Under the pieces are notes generated by a model. That model ran no database searches. It saw nothing but the letters and a program-made list of their open reading frames with translations, and had not been told where the DNA came from. Shown here piece after piece: positions 1-9,272 of a DNA stretch of 64,000 bases. The translations under genes were made by a program, and so were the position numbers. The DNA comes from Demequina zhanjiangensis (GTDB taxonomy: Bacteria > Actinomycetota > Actinomycetes > Actinomycetales > Demequinaceae). The DNA lies in assembly GCF_030418315.1 (NCBI RefSeq), contig NZ_JAUHPV010000005.1:124001-188000 (forward strand), read 5' to 3'. Each line of letters begins with the position of its first letter. The first letter of the stretch is position 1.

Positions 1-256
1 CGCCGTCGCGATGGTGGTGACCAGCCTGGTGCTGGTGCCCGTCGGCGGCATGACGTGGGTCTATCTCGCGGCCGCCGCAGGCGCCGGAGTCTGGTTCCTC
101 AACGGATGCATCCAGCTGTACCGCCGCTCGCAGCGCGGAGAGTCGAAGCTGCGCGAGATGCGGTTGTTCAGGGAGTCGATCGTCTACCTGACCGTGGTCT
201 TCGCGGCCGTGCTGGTCGATCCGTTCCTCCCGGATGCTCTGACGGTCTGGGGCTGA
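1..256 (+). CDS. ctaB: protoheme IX farnesyltransferase (heme O synthase), C-terminal fragment
   Basis: The reading frame is open from the window edge (codons in phase with base 2) and ends at TGA 254-256, so only about the last 84 residues are visible. They show two hydrophobic helices separated by a basic loop, and the 'MRLF-x5-YLT' motif followed by a final helix that is typical of the C-terminus of actinobacterial CtaB. The family (UbiA superfamily) farnesylates heme B to heme O in the membrane for cytochrome oxidase. The stop lies 1 base before the xerD start codon, so the two are probably co-transcribed. The family call rests on the C-terminal pattern only. Confidence 0.75.
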   Translation, partial: AVAMVVTSLVLVPVGGMTWVYLAAAAGAGVWFLNGCIQLYRRSQRGESKLREMRLFRESIVYLTVVFAAVLVDPFLPDALTVWG

Positions 257-257
257 G

Positions 258-1178
258 GTGCTCGCAGGCCAGCGTGAGGGCTATCTCGCCCACCTGGCCG
301 TCGAACGCGGTCTGAGCGACAACACGCTCGCGGCCTACCGCCGTGACCTTGCGCGTTACGAGTCCTTCCTCGGCTCGCGTGGCCTCGACTCGCTGTCCTC
401 AGTGGGCAGATCGGACGTGGCCGACTTCGCCCAGGCGCTCGGCACCGGAGCCGATGGAGGCAAGGCGCTCGCACCGTCGTCGGCGTCGCGCGTGGTCGTG
501 GCGGTGCGCGGCTGGCATCGGTTCGCCGTGCAGGAGGGGTGGGCGGTCGACGACCCCTCGCTCCAGGTCAAGCCCCGCGCCGTCCCGAAGCGTCTCCCCA
601 AGGCGATCGCGACAGATCAGGTGGCGGCCATCCTCGAGGCGTCGTCGACGGGGGAGGGGGTCGCTCCACTCCGGGATCGCGCGCTTCTCGAGCTCGTCTA
701 CGCCACGGGCGCCCGCATCTCCGAGGCTGTCGGCCTGGACGTGGACGATGTGTCGCTCGAGCCGGGCGTGGAGGCGGTGCTCCTGAGGGGCAAGGGCCGC
801 AAGGAGCGCGTGGTGCCGGTGGGTGGCATGGCCGTCGACGCGCTGGACGCCTACCTGGTCCGTGCCCGATCGGGGCTCGCGGCCCACGGCAAGGGCGACG
901 CGGCGCTGTTCCTCAACTCTCGCGGGGGCAGGCTCTCGCGTCAGAGCGCATGGTCGATCCTGCGTGCCGCAGCCGAGCGTGCAGGGGTGCCGGACGTGAG
1001 CCCCCACACCTTGCGTCACTCGTTCGCGACCCATCTGCTCTCGGGCGGCGCCGACGTGCGCGTGGTCCAGGAGCTGCTCGGGCACGCCTCCGTGACCACG
1101 ACGCAGGTGTACACCCTGGTCACACGCGATTCGTTGAGAGAGGCGTACGTCCTCGCTCACCCGCGCGCCCGCGACTGA
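258..1178 (+). CDS. xerD: tyrosine recombinase XerD
   Basis: This 306-residue site-specific recombinase is normal for XerD, which with XerC resolves chromosome dimers at dif. The N-terminal SAM-like DNA-binding domain covers about residues 4-95 and the catalytic domain 110-300. Catalytic residues are visible: R153 (GARISE), K179, the H250-x-x-R253 box, H276 (LLGHAS) and the nucleophile Y285. The start is GTG at 258, directly after the ctaB stop. XerD rather than XerC is inferred from the following parA-scpA-scpB neighbours, an order conserved in actinobacteria. Confidence 0.93.
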   Translation: MLAGQREGYLAHLAVERGLSDNTLAAYRRDLARYESFLGSRGLDSLSSVGRSDVADFAQALGTGADGGKALAPSSASRVVVAVRGWHRFAVQEGWAVDDPSLQVKPRAVPKRLPKAIATDQVAAILEASSTGEGVAPLRDRALLELVYATGARISEAVGLDVDDVSLEPGVEAVLLRGKGRKERVVPVGGMAVDALDAYLVRARSGLAAHGKGDAALFLNSRGGRLSRQSAWSILRAAAERAGVPDVSPHTLRHSFATHLLSGGADVRVVQELLGHASVTTTQVYTLVTRDSLREAYVLAHPRARD

Positions 1179-1196
1179 CAGACCGTCACGAAACGG

Positions 1197-1202
1197 TAAC
1201 CT
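1197..1202 (+). promoter_or_regulatory. -10 box of leaderless parA-like gene
   Basis: TAACCT lies exactly 6 bases before the GTG at 1209, with CTGACA at 1175-1180 as a -35 (16-base spacer). Transcription would begin at or next to the start codon. This gives the scp block a second promoter inside the run. Confidence 0.6.
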
Positions 1203-1208
1203 GATGCG

Positions 1209-2024
1209 GTGACCGACTACCCCGAGCCCAAGCCCCTGACCAGCCACGGGCCTGCACGCGTCGTGGCCCTCTGCAACCAGAAGGGCGGGGTCGGCAAGAC
1301 GACCACCTCGGTCAATCTCGCCGCGGCGCTCGCCGAGTACGGCCGACGGGTGCTGCTCGTGGACTTCGATCCGCAGGGCGCGGCCTCCGCGGGTCTGGGC
1401 ATCAACTCCAACGACCTCAAGACCACGGTGTACGACCTGCTGATGCGCTCGGACGTGAAGACCGCTGACGTGATCATGAGCACGCCCTACGAGAACCTCG
1501 ACCTGCTGCCCGCGAACATCGACCTGTCCGCGGCCGAGGTCCAGCTGGTGGGCGAGGTGGCGCGCGAGAGCGCGCTCGCGCGGGCGCTCAGGGATGTGGT
1601 CGACGACTACGACGTCGTCCTGATCGACTGCCAGCCGTCGCTGGGCCTTCTCACGGTGAACGCCCTGGTGGCGGCGCATGGCGTGCTGATCCCCCTCGCC
1701 TGCGAGTACTTCGCGATGCGTGGCGTGGCGTTGCTCGTCGACACGATCAAGAAGGTGCAGGACCGGCTGAACCCGCGTCTCACGATGGACGGCATCGTGC
1801 CCACGATGTACGACGCGCGCACTCTGCACTCGCAGGAGGTCGTCGAGCGGGTCCGTGACGCCTTCGGTGATCGCGTGACGGAGACCATGATCGCGCGCAC
1901 CGTGAAGTTCCCTGACGCGACCGTCGCCGCCGAGCCGATCCTCACGTTCGCGCCGTCGCACTCAGGCTCGGAGTCGTACCGTCAGCTCGCGCGCGAGCTG
2001 ATGTCGCGCGGGGTAGCCGCGTAG
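1209..2024 (+). CDS. ParA-family ATPase (Soj-like)
   Basis: This 271-residue cytosolic P-loop ATPase has the deviant Walker A motif KGGVGKTT at residues 25-32, preceded by a short variable N-terminus, and a Walker A' motif (LLVDFDPQG) about 20 residues later. Members form ATP-dependent dimers on DNA and position chromosomes or other cargo. No parB follows it; instead scpA starts 2 bases after its stop. This matches the ParA homologue found between xerD and scpA in mycobacteria, distinct from the origin-linked parAB pair. The GTG start at 1209 is supported by the -10 box 6 bases upstream. Confidence 0.88.
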   Translation: MTDYPEPKPLTSHGPARVVALCNQKGGVGKTTTSVNLAAALAEYGRRVLLVDFDPQGAASAGLGINSNDLKTTVYDLLMRSDVKTADVIMSTPYENLDLLPANIDLSAAEVQLVGEVARESALARALRDVVDDYDVVLIDCQPSLGLLTVNALVAAHGVLIPLACEYFAMRGVALLVDTIKKVQDRLNPRLTMDGIVPTMYDARTLHSQEVVERVRDAFGDRVTETMIARTVKFPDATVAAEPILTFAPSHSGSESYRQLARELMSRGVAA

Positions 2025-2026
2025 CC

Positions 2027-2899
2027 GTGACTGCCGGCGTCCCCCAGCCGGACCAGGCCTCCCGGAAGGGTTTCGAGGTCCATCTCGACAACTTCGAGGG
2101 GCCGTTCGACCTTCTGCTGACCCTGATCTCGAAGCACCAGCTCGACGTCACCGAGGTGGCGATCGCGCGTGTCACTGACGAGTTCCTTGCGGTGGTGCGT
2201 GCCTACGAGGCCGGATGGGACCTCTCGCAGGCCTCGGAGTTCCTGGTGGTCGCCGCGACTCTGCTCGACCTGAAGACCGCCCGACTGCTCCCGCAGGGCG
2301 AGGTGGACGACCTCGAGGACCTCGAGCTTCTCGAGGCACGGGACCTCCTCTTCGCACGACTTCTCCAGTACCGCGCCTTCAAGGAGGTGGCAGGCCGCTT
2401 CGAGGGCATGCTCGAGGCTCCCCGACGGGTTCCTCGAGACGTCGCTCTCGAACCGCACTTCGCGATGCTGCTGCCGGAGCTCGTGTGGACGATCACGCCC
2501 GAGATGCTTGCGACGCTCGCCGCCAAGGCGATGGAGCCGAAGGCCGTGCCCTCGGTCTCGCTGAGCCATCTGCACAATCCGGCGGTGAGCGTGCGTGATC
2601 AGGCACACGTGATCGCGACCCGACTGCAACACTCGGGTACGGCGACGTTCCGTTCGCTCGTCTCGGACGCGGACAACGTGCATGTGGTGGTCGCCCGGTT
2701 CCTGGCACTGCTCGAGCTCTTCAGGGAGGCCGCGGTGTCCTTCGAGCAGGCGCGATCCCTGGGTGAGCTGACCGTGCGATGGACGGGCGGGACCGATGAG
2801 GTCGACGTCTCGGCAGAGTTCGACGAGGACGACGCCATGGGCGTCGGTTTGGAGGCCGCCCGCGAGTCGGAGCGGTCGAGCGAGGGAGGATCCCGCTGA
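2027..2899 (+). CDS. scpA: segregation and condensation protein A
   Basis: A 290-residue kleisin subunit that bridges the SMC dimer heads and, with ScpB, completes bacterial condensin. The N-terminal region contains the family hallmark 'NFEGPFDLLLTLI' (about residues 22-34), followed by helical linker sequence and a C-terminal winged-helix region that ends in an acidic tail. The GTG start is 2 bases after the parA-like stop, and the TGA overlaps the scpB ATG (ATGA), which indicates translational coupling. Confidence 0.93.
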   Translation: MTAGVPQPDQASRKGFEVHLDNFEGPFDLLLTLISKHQLDVTEVAIARVTDEFLAVVRAYEAGWDLSQASEFLVVAATLLDLKTARLLPQGEVDDLEDLELLEARDLLFARLLQYRAFKEVAGRFEGMLEAPRRVPRDVALEPHFAMLLPELVWTITPEMLATLAAKAMEPKAVPSVSLSHLHNPAVSVRDQAHVIATRLQHSGTATFRSLVSDADNVHVVVARFLALLELFREAAVSFEQARSLGELTVRWTGGTDEVDVSAEFDEDDAMGVGLEAARESERSSEGGSR

Positions 2900-3453
2900 T
2901 GGATCAGCACGTGAGGGGCGCCCTGGAGGCTGTCCTGATGGTGGTCGAGGAGCCCGTTCCGGCGGATCAGCTCGCGGCCGCGCTCGAGGTGCCTGTGTCG
3001 CACGTGGTGGACACGCTGCACGCGCTGCGCGACGAGTACGCGGACCCGGAGGCCCCGCGCGGCTTCGAGCTGCGCGAGGTGGACGGCGGCTGGCGCATGT
3101 ACTCGTCGCGGCTCTACGCGGACGTGGTGGGACGCTTCGTGGTCGACGGCCAGTCGTCGCGGCTGTCGCAGGCCGCGCTCGAGACGCTCGCGGTGGTCGC
3201 CTACCGTCAGCCGGTGACACGTGGTCAGGTGTCCCAGGTGCGTGGCGTTAACGTGGACTCCGTGATGAAGACGTTGAGCGCACGCGGTCTGGTGACCGAG
3301 GTCGGCGAGACAAGCGGCGCACTGCTGTACGGCACCACCACCGAGTTCCTCGAGCGCATGGGCATGTCCTCGCTGGACGAGCTGCCCCCGCTCGCGCCGT
3401 TCCTCCCGGAGCTCGCGGACATCGACGGGGCCGAGTCAGAGGGGGCCCGATGA
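2899..3453 (+). CDS. scpB: segregation and condensation protein B
   Basis: 184 residues, with two winged-helix domains typical of ScpB: 'ALEAVLMVVEEPV' near the N-terminus and 'LSQAALETLAVVAYRQPVTR' near residue 95. It dimerises and binds the central linker of ScpA in the SMC condensin complex. It is translationally coupled on both sides: its ATG overlaps the scpA stop, and its own TGA overlaps the rluB start at 3450. Length and neighbours are as expected. Confidence 0.93.
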   Translation: MDQHVRGALEAVLMVVEEPVPADQLAAALEVPVSHVVDTLHALRDEYADPEAPRGFELREVDGGWRMYSSRLYADVVGRFVVDGQSSRLSQAALETLAVVAYRQPVTRGQVSQVRGVNVDSVMKTLSARGLVTEVGETSGALLYGTTTEFLERMGMSSLDELPPLAPFLPELADIDGAESEGAR

Positions 3454-4202
3454 TGGCCGAGCTCGAGATTCACCGTCCCGAGGGGATCCGGCTGCAGAAG
3501 GTGCTCGCGTCGGCGGGCGTCGGGTCCCGGCGCAAGTGCGAGGAGATGATCGAGGCCGGGCGCGTGCGCGTCAACGGCGCGGTCGTCGACCAGCTCGGGG
3601 TGCGTGTCGATCCTGATGCCGTGTCGATCGAGGTGGACGGCAAGCGGATCAGCGTGGACGACGCTCACGTGACGGTGGTGCTGAACAAGCCGTTGGGCGT
3701 CGTCTCCACGATGCAGGACCCGCAGGCGCGTCCTGCGCTCGACCAGTACGTGTCCGGGTACAAGGAGCGTCTGTTCCACGTGGGTCGGCTCGACGCGGAG
3801 ACCACCGGGGTCATCCTGCTCACCAACGACGGTGACCTCGCGAACCGTCTGGCGCACCCGACGCATGGCGTGTCGAAGATCTATGTGGCGAAGGTGGAGG
3901 GGCGCTTCGCGAAGAGCCTGTGCACCACGCTCAAGGAGGGCGTCGACCTTGCCGACGGACCCGTGAGGGTCACCGCATGCACGGTGCTCGACGTGTCCGG
4001 CGATCACTCGCTCGTGCAGGTGGAGCTCCACGAGGGCCGCAACCGGATCGTGCGCCGCATGCTGGACGCGGTGGGCCATCCCGTCGTGGAGCTCGTGCGT
4101 ACCCAGTTCGGCCCGGTCCGGCTCGGCACCCTCGCGCCAGGCGAGGTACGCCAGCTGAACCGCGAGGAGGTCGGCGAGCTCATGCAGGTGGCGGGCCTCT
4201 AG
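3450..4202 (+). CDS. rluB: RluB/RsuA-family rRNA pseudouridine synthase
   Basis: A 250-residue protein with an N-terminal S4 RNA-binding domain (about residues 11-60, 'RLQKVLASAGVGSRRKCEEMI') and a RsuA/RluB/E/F catalytic domain. The catalytic Asp sits in the family motif GRLDAETTG near residue 112, and the C-terminal 'EGRNRIVRRMLDAVGHPV' is also characteristic. It isomerises a uridine in rRNA, most likely in 23S rRNA. It follows scpB with a 4-base overlap, an order conserved in actinobacteria. RluB versus RsuA specificity is inferred from that synteny. Confidence 0.88.
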   Translation: MMAELEIHRPEGIRLQKVLASAGVGSRRKCEEMIEAGRVRVNGAVVDQLGVRVDPDAVSIEVDGKRISVDDAHVTVVLNKPLGVVSTMQDPQARPALDQYVSGYKERLFHVGRLDAETTGVILLTNDGDLANRLAHPTHGVSKIYVAKVEGRFAKSLCTTLKEGVDLADGPVRVTACTVLDVSGDHSLVQVELHEGRNRIVRRMLDAVGHPVVELVRTQFGPVRLGTLAPGEVRQLNREEVGELMQVAGL

Positions 4203-4237
4203 CCTGCGCCGATGCGGTCGGCCACGCCGACGACCGA

Positions 4238-4243
4238 TACGAT
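4238..4243 (+). promoter_or_regulatory. -10 box of leaderless aroH
   Basis: TACGAT ends 6 bases before the ATG at 4250. There is no purine-rich ribosome site between it and the start, so translation from a leaderless mRNA is likely. Confidence 0.5.
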
Positions 4244-4249
4244 GACGGC

Positions 4250-4612
4250 ATGACCGTACGCGCGATCCGAGGTGCCATCTCGCTCGACGTGGACGAGAAG
4301 CAGCATCTCCATGATCGGACGCGTGAGCTGGTCTCCGCGCTCATGCAGGAGAACGGCCTCACCACGGACGACGTCATCTCCGCGATCTTCACTGTGACCC
4401 CTGACATCGTGTCCGACTTCCCGGCGGCCGCCGCGCGAGAGATGGGCTTCGGCGCCGTCCCGCTCATGTGCGCGCAGGAGATCCCCGTTCCTGGTGCCCT
4501 TCCTCGCATCGTCCGGGTGATGATGCACGCTGAGATGGACGTGCCTCGTGACGCCGTCTCGCACGTGTACCTGCGCGACGCTGTCGCTCTTCGCCGAGAC
4601 CTCGCGCAGTAG
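4250..4612 (+). CDS. aroH: chorismate mutase, AroH type
   Basis: 120 residues, the length of the trimeric AroH-class mutase that converts chorismate to prephenate. The active-site residues known from Bacillus AroH are all present: R7 (IRGA), C74, E77 (CAQE), R89 and Y107. This is the rarer alpha/beta barrel fold rather than the all-helical AroQ fold. tyrA follows 3 bases after the stop, so the two successive enzymes of tyrosine synthesis are adjacent. The ATG at 4250 is fixed by the N-terminal 'RGA' alignment and by the -10 box just upstream. Confidence 0.93.
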   Translation: MTVRAIRGAISLDVDEKQHLHDRTRELVSALMQENGLTTDDVISAIFTVTPDIVSDFPAAAAREMGFGAVPLMCAQEIPVPGALPRIVRVMMHAEMDVPRDAVSHVYLRDAVALRRDLAQ

Positions 4613-4615
4613 ACG

Positions 4616-5668
4616 ATGCCGGCGACACCTCGCACCCACGTCATCGGTGCCGGACTCATCGGCGCGAGCATCGGCCTCGGCCTGCGCGCCGCCGGCTGGG
4701 ACGTCACGATCGCCGACGCTGCAGCGGAGGCGGAGCGGCTCGCATGGGGGATCGGCGCCGGTGACCCGCTGGGCCACGAGGCTCCCGAGCTCGTGATCGT
4801 GGCCGTGCGGCCGTCCGCCACCGGAGAGGTCGTAGCGGAGGCGCTCGAGCGCTGGCCAGGTGCGTGGGTGACGGACGTCGCGTCCGTGAAGGCCCCCGTG
4901 CTGGAGGCGGCGCGCGCCGCGGGCGGCTCGGCGCGATACGTCGGCTCGCATCCCATGGCCGGGCGTGAGGTGTCCGGAGGCCTCGCTGCACAGTCGGACC
5001 TGTTCAGCGCGCGGCCCTGGGTCGTGTGCGCGGGTGACGCCGCCGAGGAGGTCGTGGAGACCGTGCGCTCCGTGGCGCGTACGCTCGAGAGCGACCTGGT
5101 CGAGATGGATGCGAGCGCGCACGATGCCGCGGTCGCGCGGGTCTCCCACGCTCCCCAGGTGGTCGCTTCCGCCGCGGCGGCGGCGCTCGGTCCGCTCGGC
5201 GCCGACGACGTGGCGCTGGCCGGTCAGGGACTGCGGGACGTGACTCGCATCGCTGGATCGCCGCCGGCGATGTGGGCGGATATCGCTCGCATGAATCACG
5301 CCGCGCTCGTCGCGACGCTCGACCACATCATCGGCGACCTCGAGGATGTGCGGGAGGCGGACGACATCGGTGAGGCGCTCACGGACCTCATCGCCCGTGG
5401 CAACCTCGAGGTGGAGCGGATCCCCGGCAAGCACGGTGGGAAGACCCGTGAGTGGCGCGGCGTCACCGTCATCGTGCCGGATGAGCCTGGCCAGCTGGTG
5501 CGCCTGCTCCAGGACGCGGCCTCCGTGGGTGCGAACGTCGAGGACCTGTCGATCGAGCACTCGCCGCGTCAGCCGGTGGGTCTCACGACTCTCTTTGTGG
5601 AGCCCGCGAGCGCGCCGCCGCTCGTCGAGGCCTTGGAACGCGCAGGATGGACGGTGGCTGCCTCATGA
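4616..5668 (+). CDS. tyrA: prephenate dehydrogenase
   Basis: A 350-residue cytosolic enzyme that oxidatively decarboxylates prephenate to 4-hydroxyphenylpyruvate. The N-terminal Rossmann motif is GAGLIGASIG (about residues 10-20). The middle part carries the TyrA helical dimerisation domain with GSHPMAGRE near residue 110. The last 70 residues ('VTVIVPDEPGQLVRLLQDA') look like an ACT regulatory domain, so feedback control by tyrosine is plausible. The preceding chorismate mutase supplies its substrate. The stop overlaps the cmk ATG (ATGA). Confidence 0.92.
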   Translation: MPATPRTHVIGAGLIGASIGLGLRAAGWDVTIADAAAEAERLAWGIGAGDPLGHEAPELVIVAVRPSATGEVVAEALERWPGAWVTDVASVKAPVLEAARAAGGSARYVGSHPMAGREVSGGLAAQSDLFSARPWVVCAGDAAEEVVETVRSVARTLESDLVEMDASAHDAAVARVSHAPQVVASAAAAALGPLGADDVALAGQGLRDVTRIAGSPPAMWADIARMNHAALVATLDHIIGDLEDVREADDIGEALTDLIARGNLEVERIPGKHGGKTREWRGVTVIVPDEPGQLVRLLQDAASVGANVEDLSIEHSPRQPVGLTTLFVEPASAPPLVEALERAGWTVAAS

Positions 5669-6339
5669 CCGGAATCGTGATCGCTGTGGATGGGCCCGCG
5701 GGCACCGGCAAGTCGACGGTGTCGAGGGAGGTCGCTCGACGCCTCAAGCTCGCGTACTTCGACACGGGCGCCACGTACCGCGTGGGCACGTTGTGGTGTC
5801 TGCGCGAGGGCGTCGACCTGTCGAACCAGGACGATGTGGCGGCGATGGTCGCGACGATGAACGTGGAGCTGATCCTCAACCCCGACAACCCGTCGATCCT
5901 GCTGGAGGGCGAGGACGTGTCCCGCCTGATCCGGTCGGACACCGTGGCGCTGCAGGTCTCGAAGGTGGCGACGAACCTCGAGGCGCGCCGCATCCTCGGG
6001 GACTGGCAGCGTGCTGTCATCGCTGGCGAGCAGGAGGGCGGCTACTCGGAGGGGCGGGGCGTGGTCGCTGAAGGGCGCGACATCACGACGATCATCGCTC
6101 CCGAGGCCGACGTGCGCGTGCTCATGACCGCCGACGAGGATGTGCGGGTGGCACGTCGCGCGGGCGAAGGAGCCGATGCGGCGACGGTGCGGGAGGCGGT
6201 CCTCGGTCGCGACCGTCAGGACTCCACCGTGGTCTCCTTCCACACGGCGGCTGACGGCGTGGTGACGGTCGACACCACGGACCTCACCATCGAGCAGGCG
6301 GTCCAGGCCGTCATGTCCCTGGCGAAGCGGGACGCATGA
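5665..6339 (+). CDS. cmk: cytidylate kinase
   Basis: A 224-residue kinase that phosphorylates (d)CMP. The P-loop GPAGTGKST lies about ten residues after the chosen start, followed by 'FDTGATYR' of the CMP-binding site and a LID region near 'EGRDITTIIAPEADVRVLMTA'. I chose ATG 5665, which overlaps the tyrA stop, over an upstream in-frame ATG at 5647 because the enzyme family begins immediately before the P-loop strand. The tyrA-cmk-acyltransferase-der order is conserved in actinobacteria. Confidence 0.93.
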   Translation: MTGIVIAVDGPAGTGKSTVSREVARRLKLAYFDTGATYRVGTLWCLREGVDLSNQDDVAAMVATMNVELILNPDNPSILLEGEDVSRLIRSDTVALQVSKVATNLEARRILGDWQRAVIAGEQEGGYSEGRGVVAEGRDITTIIAPEADVRVLMTADEDVRVARRAGEGADAATVREAVLGRDRQDSTVVSFHTAADGVVTVDTTDLTIEQAVQAVMSLAKRDA

Positions 6340-7037
6340 CCGACCGGAAGGTGCCGAGCCGCTGGGGCCCACGCTGGTCCCGGTGGGTCGGACGCTTCAT
6401 GGCGAAGGTGGTCTGGCGCACCGAGGTGAGGCACGTTGGAAGGCTTCCTCGCTCGGGCGCCGTGATCGTGGTCGCCAACCACATCGGGATCGCGGACGGG
6501 CCGCTTCTCCACGGGGTGATCCCGCGAGGCTCGTACTTCCTGATCGGCGGGCACATGATGGAGGGCGTGCTCGGACGCATCCTTCGCGCCGCCCAGCAGA
6601 TCACGGTCGAGGGCTCGGGTCGCGAGGCGCTGGCTCAGGGGCTGGCCGTGCTGAAGCGTGGCGACGTGGTCGGCGTCTTCCCGGAGGGGACGCGCGGAGG
6701 AGGCGAGGCCGAGTCCGTGCACGGCGGCGCGGCGTGGCTCGCGGTGCGGTCAGGTGCGCCTGTTCTGCCGGTCGCGATCCTGGGCACGCGCCTCCCGGGT
6801 GAGTCGGTGCATGCGTGGCCGAAGCTCGGGCGACGTATGCTTATGGACTTCGGCGAGGCGCATGCGCTCGACATCCCCCAGGAGCTCAAGGGCCGTGCCC
6901 GGCAGGCCTGGGCCGCGGAACGGGTGGCGGAGGTGCTGCGTGACCATCTCGCCGCTGTCCAGCAGACGACGTCGCTCGAGCTTCCGAGGGACGACCCGCG
7001 CGGTCTACGCGCAGCGAACGACGCCCAGGAGGCATGA
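6336..7037 (+). CDS. 1-acyl-sn-glycerol-3-phosphate acyltransferase (PlsC-like)
   Basis: 233 residues containing the four PlsC/LPLAT blocks: the catalytic NHIGIAD (H-x4-D, near residue 49), the glycerol-phosphate block around 'YFLIGG', the FPEGTR motif near residue 110, and '[12 protein letters not shown]'. It is expected to acylate lysophosphatidate at the membrane surface in phospholipid synthesis. It is sandwiched between cmk and der with 4-base overlaps on both sides. Substrate specificity within the family cannot be read from the sequence. Confidence 0.86.
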   Translation: MTDRKVPSRWGPRWSRWVGRFMAKVVWRTEVRHVGRLPRSGAVIVVANHIGIADGPLLHGVIPRGSYFLIGGHMMEGVLGRILRAAQQITVEGSGREALAQGLAVLKRGDVVGVFPEGTRGGGEAESVHGGAAWLAVRSGAPVLPVAILGTRLPGESVHAWPKLGRRMLMDFGEAHALDIPQELKGRARQAWAAERVAEVLRDHLAAVQQTTSLELPRDDPRGLRAANDAQEA

Positions 7038-8536
7038 TGACCGACTTCGATGAGCTCGGGCCCGGTGAGAGGGAGCTGCCTGCTCCGCACCAGTCCGACC
7101 CGGAGGAGAGCCTCGACGAGATCCGCGAGGCAGCGCTCCGCGCTGGACTTGACGCGTATGAGCTGAGCGAGGACGATCTCTCCGCGCTGAACGCGGAGCC
7201 TGAGCCTCTGGTGGAGGAGGCGCTGCCCACGCTCGCCATCATCGGACGCCCCAACGTGGGCAAGTCGACCCTGGTGAACCGCATCATCGGCAAGCGGCTC
7301 GCCGTGGTCGAGGACCGCCCGGGCGTGACCCGCGACCGTGTGAACTATCCGGCGGAATGGGCCGGGCGAGACTTCATGCTGCTCGACACCGGCGGCTGGG
7401 AGAAGAACGTCACGGGCATCGACCTCTCGGTCGCGCAGGCGGCGGAGGCCGCGATCGATCTGGCGGACGCGATCATCTTCGTGGTCGACGCCACGGTGGG
7501 CGCGACCGCGACCGACGAGCAGGTGGTGCGCCTGCTGCGCAAGGCAGACAAGCCCGTGGTGCTCGCGGCGAACAAGGTCGACGGTCCGCAGGGCGAGCTC
7601 GAGGCAGCGGCGCTGTGGAACCTGGGCCTGGGGGAGCCGTATCCGGTCAGCGCGCTTCACGGCCGTGGCACAGGAGACCTGCTCGACGCCGCGATGGCCG
7701 CCCTGCCTGCCGAGATGCCCGAGGTCGAGGTCGTGGAGGGTGCGCCGCGACGGATGGCGCTCGTCGGCCGTCCCAATGTGGGCAAGTCCCAGCTGCTCAA
7801 CAAGCTCGCGGGGGAGAACCGCGTCGTCGTCCACGACCTCGCCGGCACCACCCGTGACCCCGTGGACGAGAACGTGGAGATCGACGGCCAGCCGTTCGTG
7901 CTCGTCGACACCGCAGGTATCCGTCGCCGCGTGCACCAGACGAAGGGCGCCGACTTCTACGCCTCCCTGCGCACGCAGACCGCGATCGAGCGCGCGGAGA
8001 TCGCGCTCGTGCTCATGGATGCGTCCGTGCCTCTCACCGAGCAGGACACCAGGGTGATCTCCCAGGTGACCGAGGCCGGTCGCGCGATGGTGCTCGTGTT
8101 CAACAAGTGGGACCTCGTGGGTGAGGACGAGCGGTTCCTGCTGGAGCGTTCGGTGGACACCGATCTGGTCCAGCTCACCTGGGCGCCGCGCGTCAACCTG
8201 TCCGCGCTCACCGGATGGCACACCAACCGCCTCATGCCTGCAGTGAACCTCGCCCTGTCGAGCTGGGATCAGCGGATCTCGACCGGGCGTCTCAACTCCT
8301 TCCTGGGCGAGCTGGTCGCGGAGCATCCGCATCCGGTGCGCTCCGGGAAGCAGCCCAAGATCCTGTTCGGCACCCAGGCGTCCACGCGTCCTCCGCGCTT
8401 CGTGCTCTTCGCCTCCGGCTTCCTGGAGCCGACCTACCGGCGCTTCATCGAGCGCCGGCTGCGCGAGACCTTCGGCTTCGAGGGCACGCCGATTCAGATC
8501 TCGGTGCGGGTGCGGGAGAAGCGCAGGAAGCGCTGA
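7034..8536 (+). CDS. der: ribosome biogenesis GTPase Der (EngA)
   Basis: 500 residues with two tandem Ras-like G domains followed by a KH-like domain, the architecture unique to Der. The P-loops are GRPNVGKST at 71-79 and GRPNVGKSQ at about 245-253; the NKVD and NKWD G4 motifs are also present. An acidic N-terminal extension of about 60 residues precedes the first G domain, as in other actinobacteria. It assists 50S subunit assembly. This is the last gene of the housekeeping run; it converges on a short membrane-protein gene whose stop is 3 bases away. Confidence 0.95.
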   Translation: MMTDFDELGPGERELPAPHQSDPEESLDEIREAALRAGLDAYELSEDDLSALNAEPEPLVEEALPTLAIIGRPNVGKSTLVNRIIGKRLAVVEDRPGVTRDRVNYPAEWAGRDFMLLDTGGWEKNVTGIDLSVAQAAEAAIDLADAIIFVVDATVGATATDEQVVRLLRKADKPVVLAANKVDGPQGELEAAALWNLGLGEPYPVSALHGRGTGDLLDAAMAALPAEMPEVEVVEGAPRRMALVGRPNVGKSQLLNKLAGENRVVVHDLAGTTRDPVDENVEIDGQPFVLVDTAGIRRRVHQTKGADFYASLRTQTAIERAEIALVLMDASVPLTEQDTRVISQVTEAGRAMVLVFNKWDLVGEDERFLLERSVDTDLVQLTWAPRVNLSALTGWHTNRLMPAVNLALSSWDQRISTGRLNSFLGELVAEHPHPVRSGKQPKILFGTQASTRPPRFVLFASGFLEPTYRRFIERRLRETFGFEGTPIQISVRVREKRRKR

Positions 8537-8539
8537 TCC

Positions 8540-8728
8540 TCAGCGGCCTCTACGGTCGCTCGCACGGGAGAAGACCAGCCCGAGCACGACGCCGATCCCG
8601 ACGAACGCCGGGAACAGGGCGAACGTGTCGGTCGCGATCCAGATCAGGAAGCCGGTGACGGCTGCCAGCAGCATCCCCGCTGCGAAGGGCAGGGGTCTGA
8701 TCGGCTGCTGCTGGTCTCCGTTGCCCAT
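8540..8728 (-). CDS. small two-helix membrane protein
   Basis: 62 residues: a polar N-terminus with 'DQQQP', two hydrophobic helices (about residues 14-31 and 36-53) separated by a short 'ATDT' loop, and a basic C-terminal tail. I do not recognise a family. The ATG at 8728 is preceded by a strong AGGAGG ribosome site at a good distance, which argues that this short frame is real. The stop is almost back to back with der, and the bases around both stops (8531-8545) can form a small hairpin that may end both transcripts. Confidence 0.7.
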   Translation of the reverse strand: MGNGDQQQPIRPLPFAAGMLLAAVTGFLIWIATDTFALFPAFVGIGVVLGLVFSRASDRRGR

Positions 8729-8775
8729 GGGCTCGTCCCTCCTCGCGTGCGTTCGCCCGATGCGATGCGTGCCCG

Positions 8776-9210
8776 CTAGCTCTCGGCAGCGTCGTAGTCG
8801 CCCCGCGCGATGCCCAGGCGTGCGAGCTCGGACAGCACCGCTTCGTCGACCTGCTCGAGGCGCTTCACGTAGACGCATCCGACGCCGGTCGTATGCGGGC
8901 CGAGCCCGTCGAGCACCTGACGCTGGCTGTCCGTGTCCTGCAGCCCGTAGAAGCTGAGCTGCGCCTTGCGTGGGGAGAAGCCGACCTTCATCCACTCGCC
9001 TTCACGGCCGGACGCATACCGATAGGTGTAGGTGCCCCACCCGATGATGGAGGTTCCCCACATGACCGGTGCGGTGCCGGTGGCTTCAGTGAGCAGCGCG
9101 ACCACCCGACGCGCCTCGTCCTGGCGTCGTGGGGGCTCGACACCCGCCACGAAGTCCTCGACGGGCTGGTCCGTCGGTTGCGTCTTGTTGGCTGCGCGCC
9201 CGTCTCCCAT
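8776..9210 (-). CDS. DUF1801 domain protein
   Basis: 144 residues matching the DUF1801 (YdhG-like) pattern: 'RRQDEARRVVALLTEATG' in the first third, then 'MWGTSIIGWGTYTYRY', 'VGFSPRKAQLSFYGL' and a C-terminal 'GCVYVKRLEQVD'. Proteins of this family are small cytosolic proteins of unknown biochemical role; no catalytic residues are established. The start is ATG 9210. It is followed 47 bases later by the small membrane-protein gene on the same strand. Confidence 0.8.
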   Translation of the reverse strand: MGDGRAANKTQPTDQPVEDFVAGVEPPRRQDEARRVVALLTEATGTAPVMWGTSIIGWGTYTYRYASGREGEWMKVGFSPRKAQLSFYGLQDTDSQRQVLDGLGPHTTGVGCVYVKRLEQVDEAVLSELARLGIARGDYDAAES

Positions 9211-9272
9211 ATCGCCAGTCTCCCAGCGATGTGCCCTCAGTGCGCGGCGTCGTGCCGACGCCACGCCCATGC

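Noticed and set aside
399..1961. Minus-strand open frame opposite xerD and the ParA-like gene
   Set aside because: The plus-strand genes have clear catalytic motifs and conserved order; the antisense product resembles nothing.
8531..8545. Small hairpin CGCTGA/TCAGCG at the der stop as a terminator
   Set aside because: Only 6 bp with no T-tract, and it overlaps both stop codons; too weak to list as a feature.
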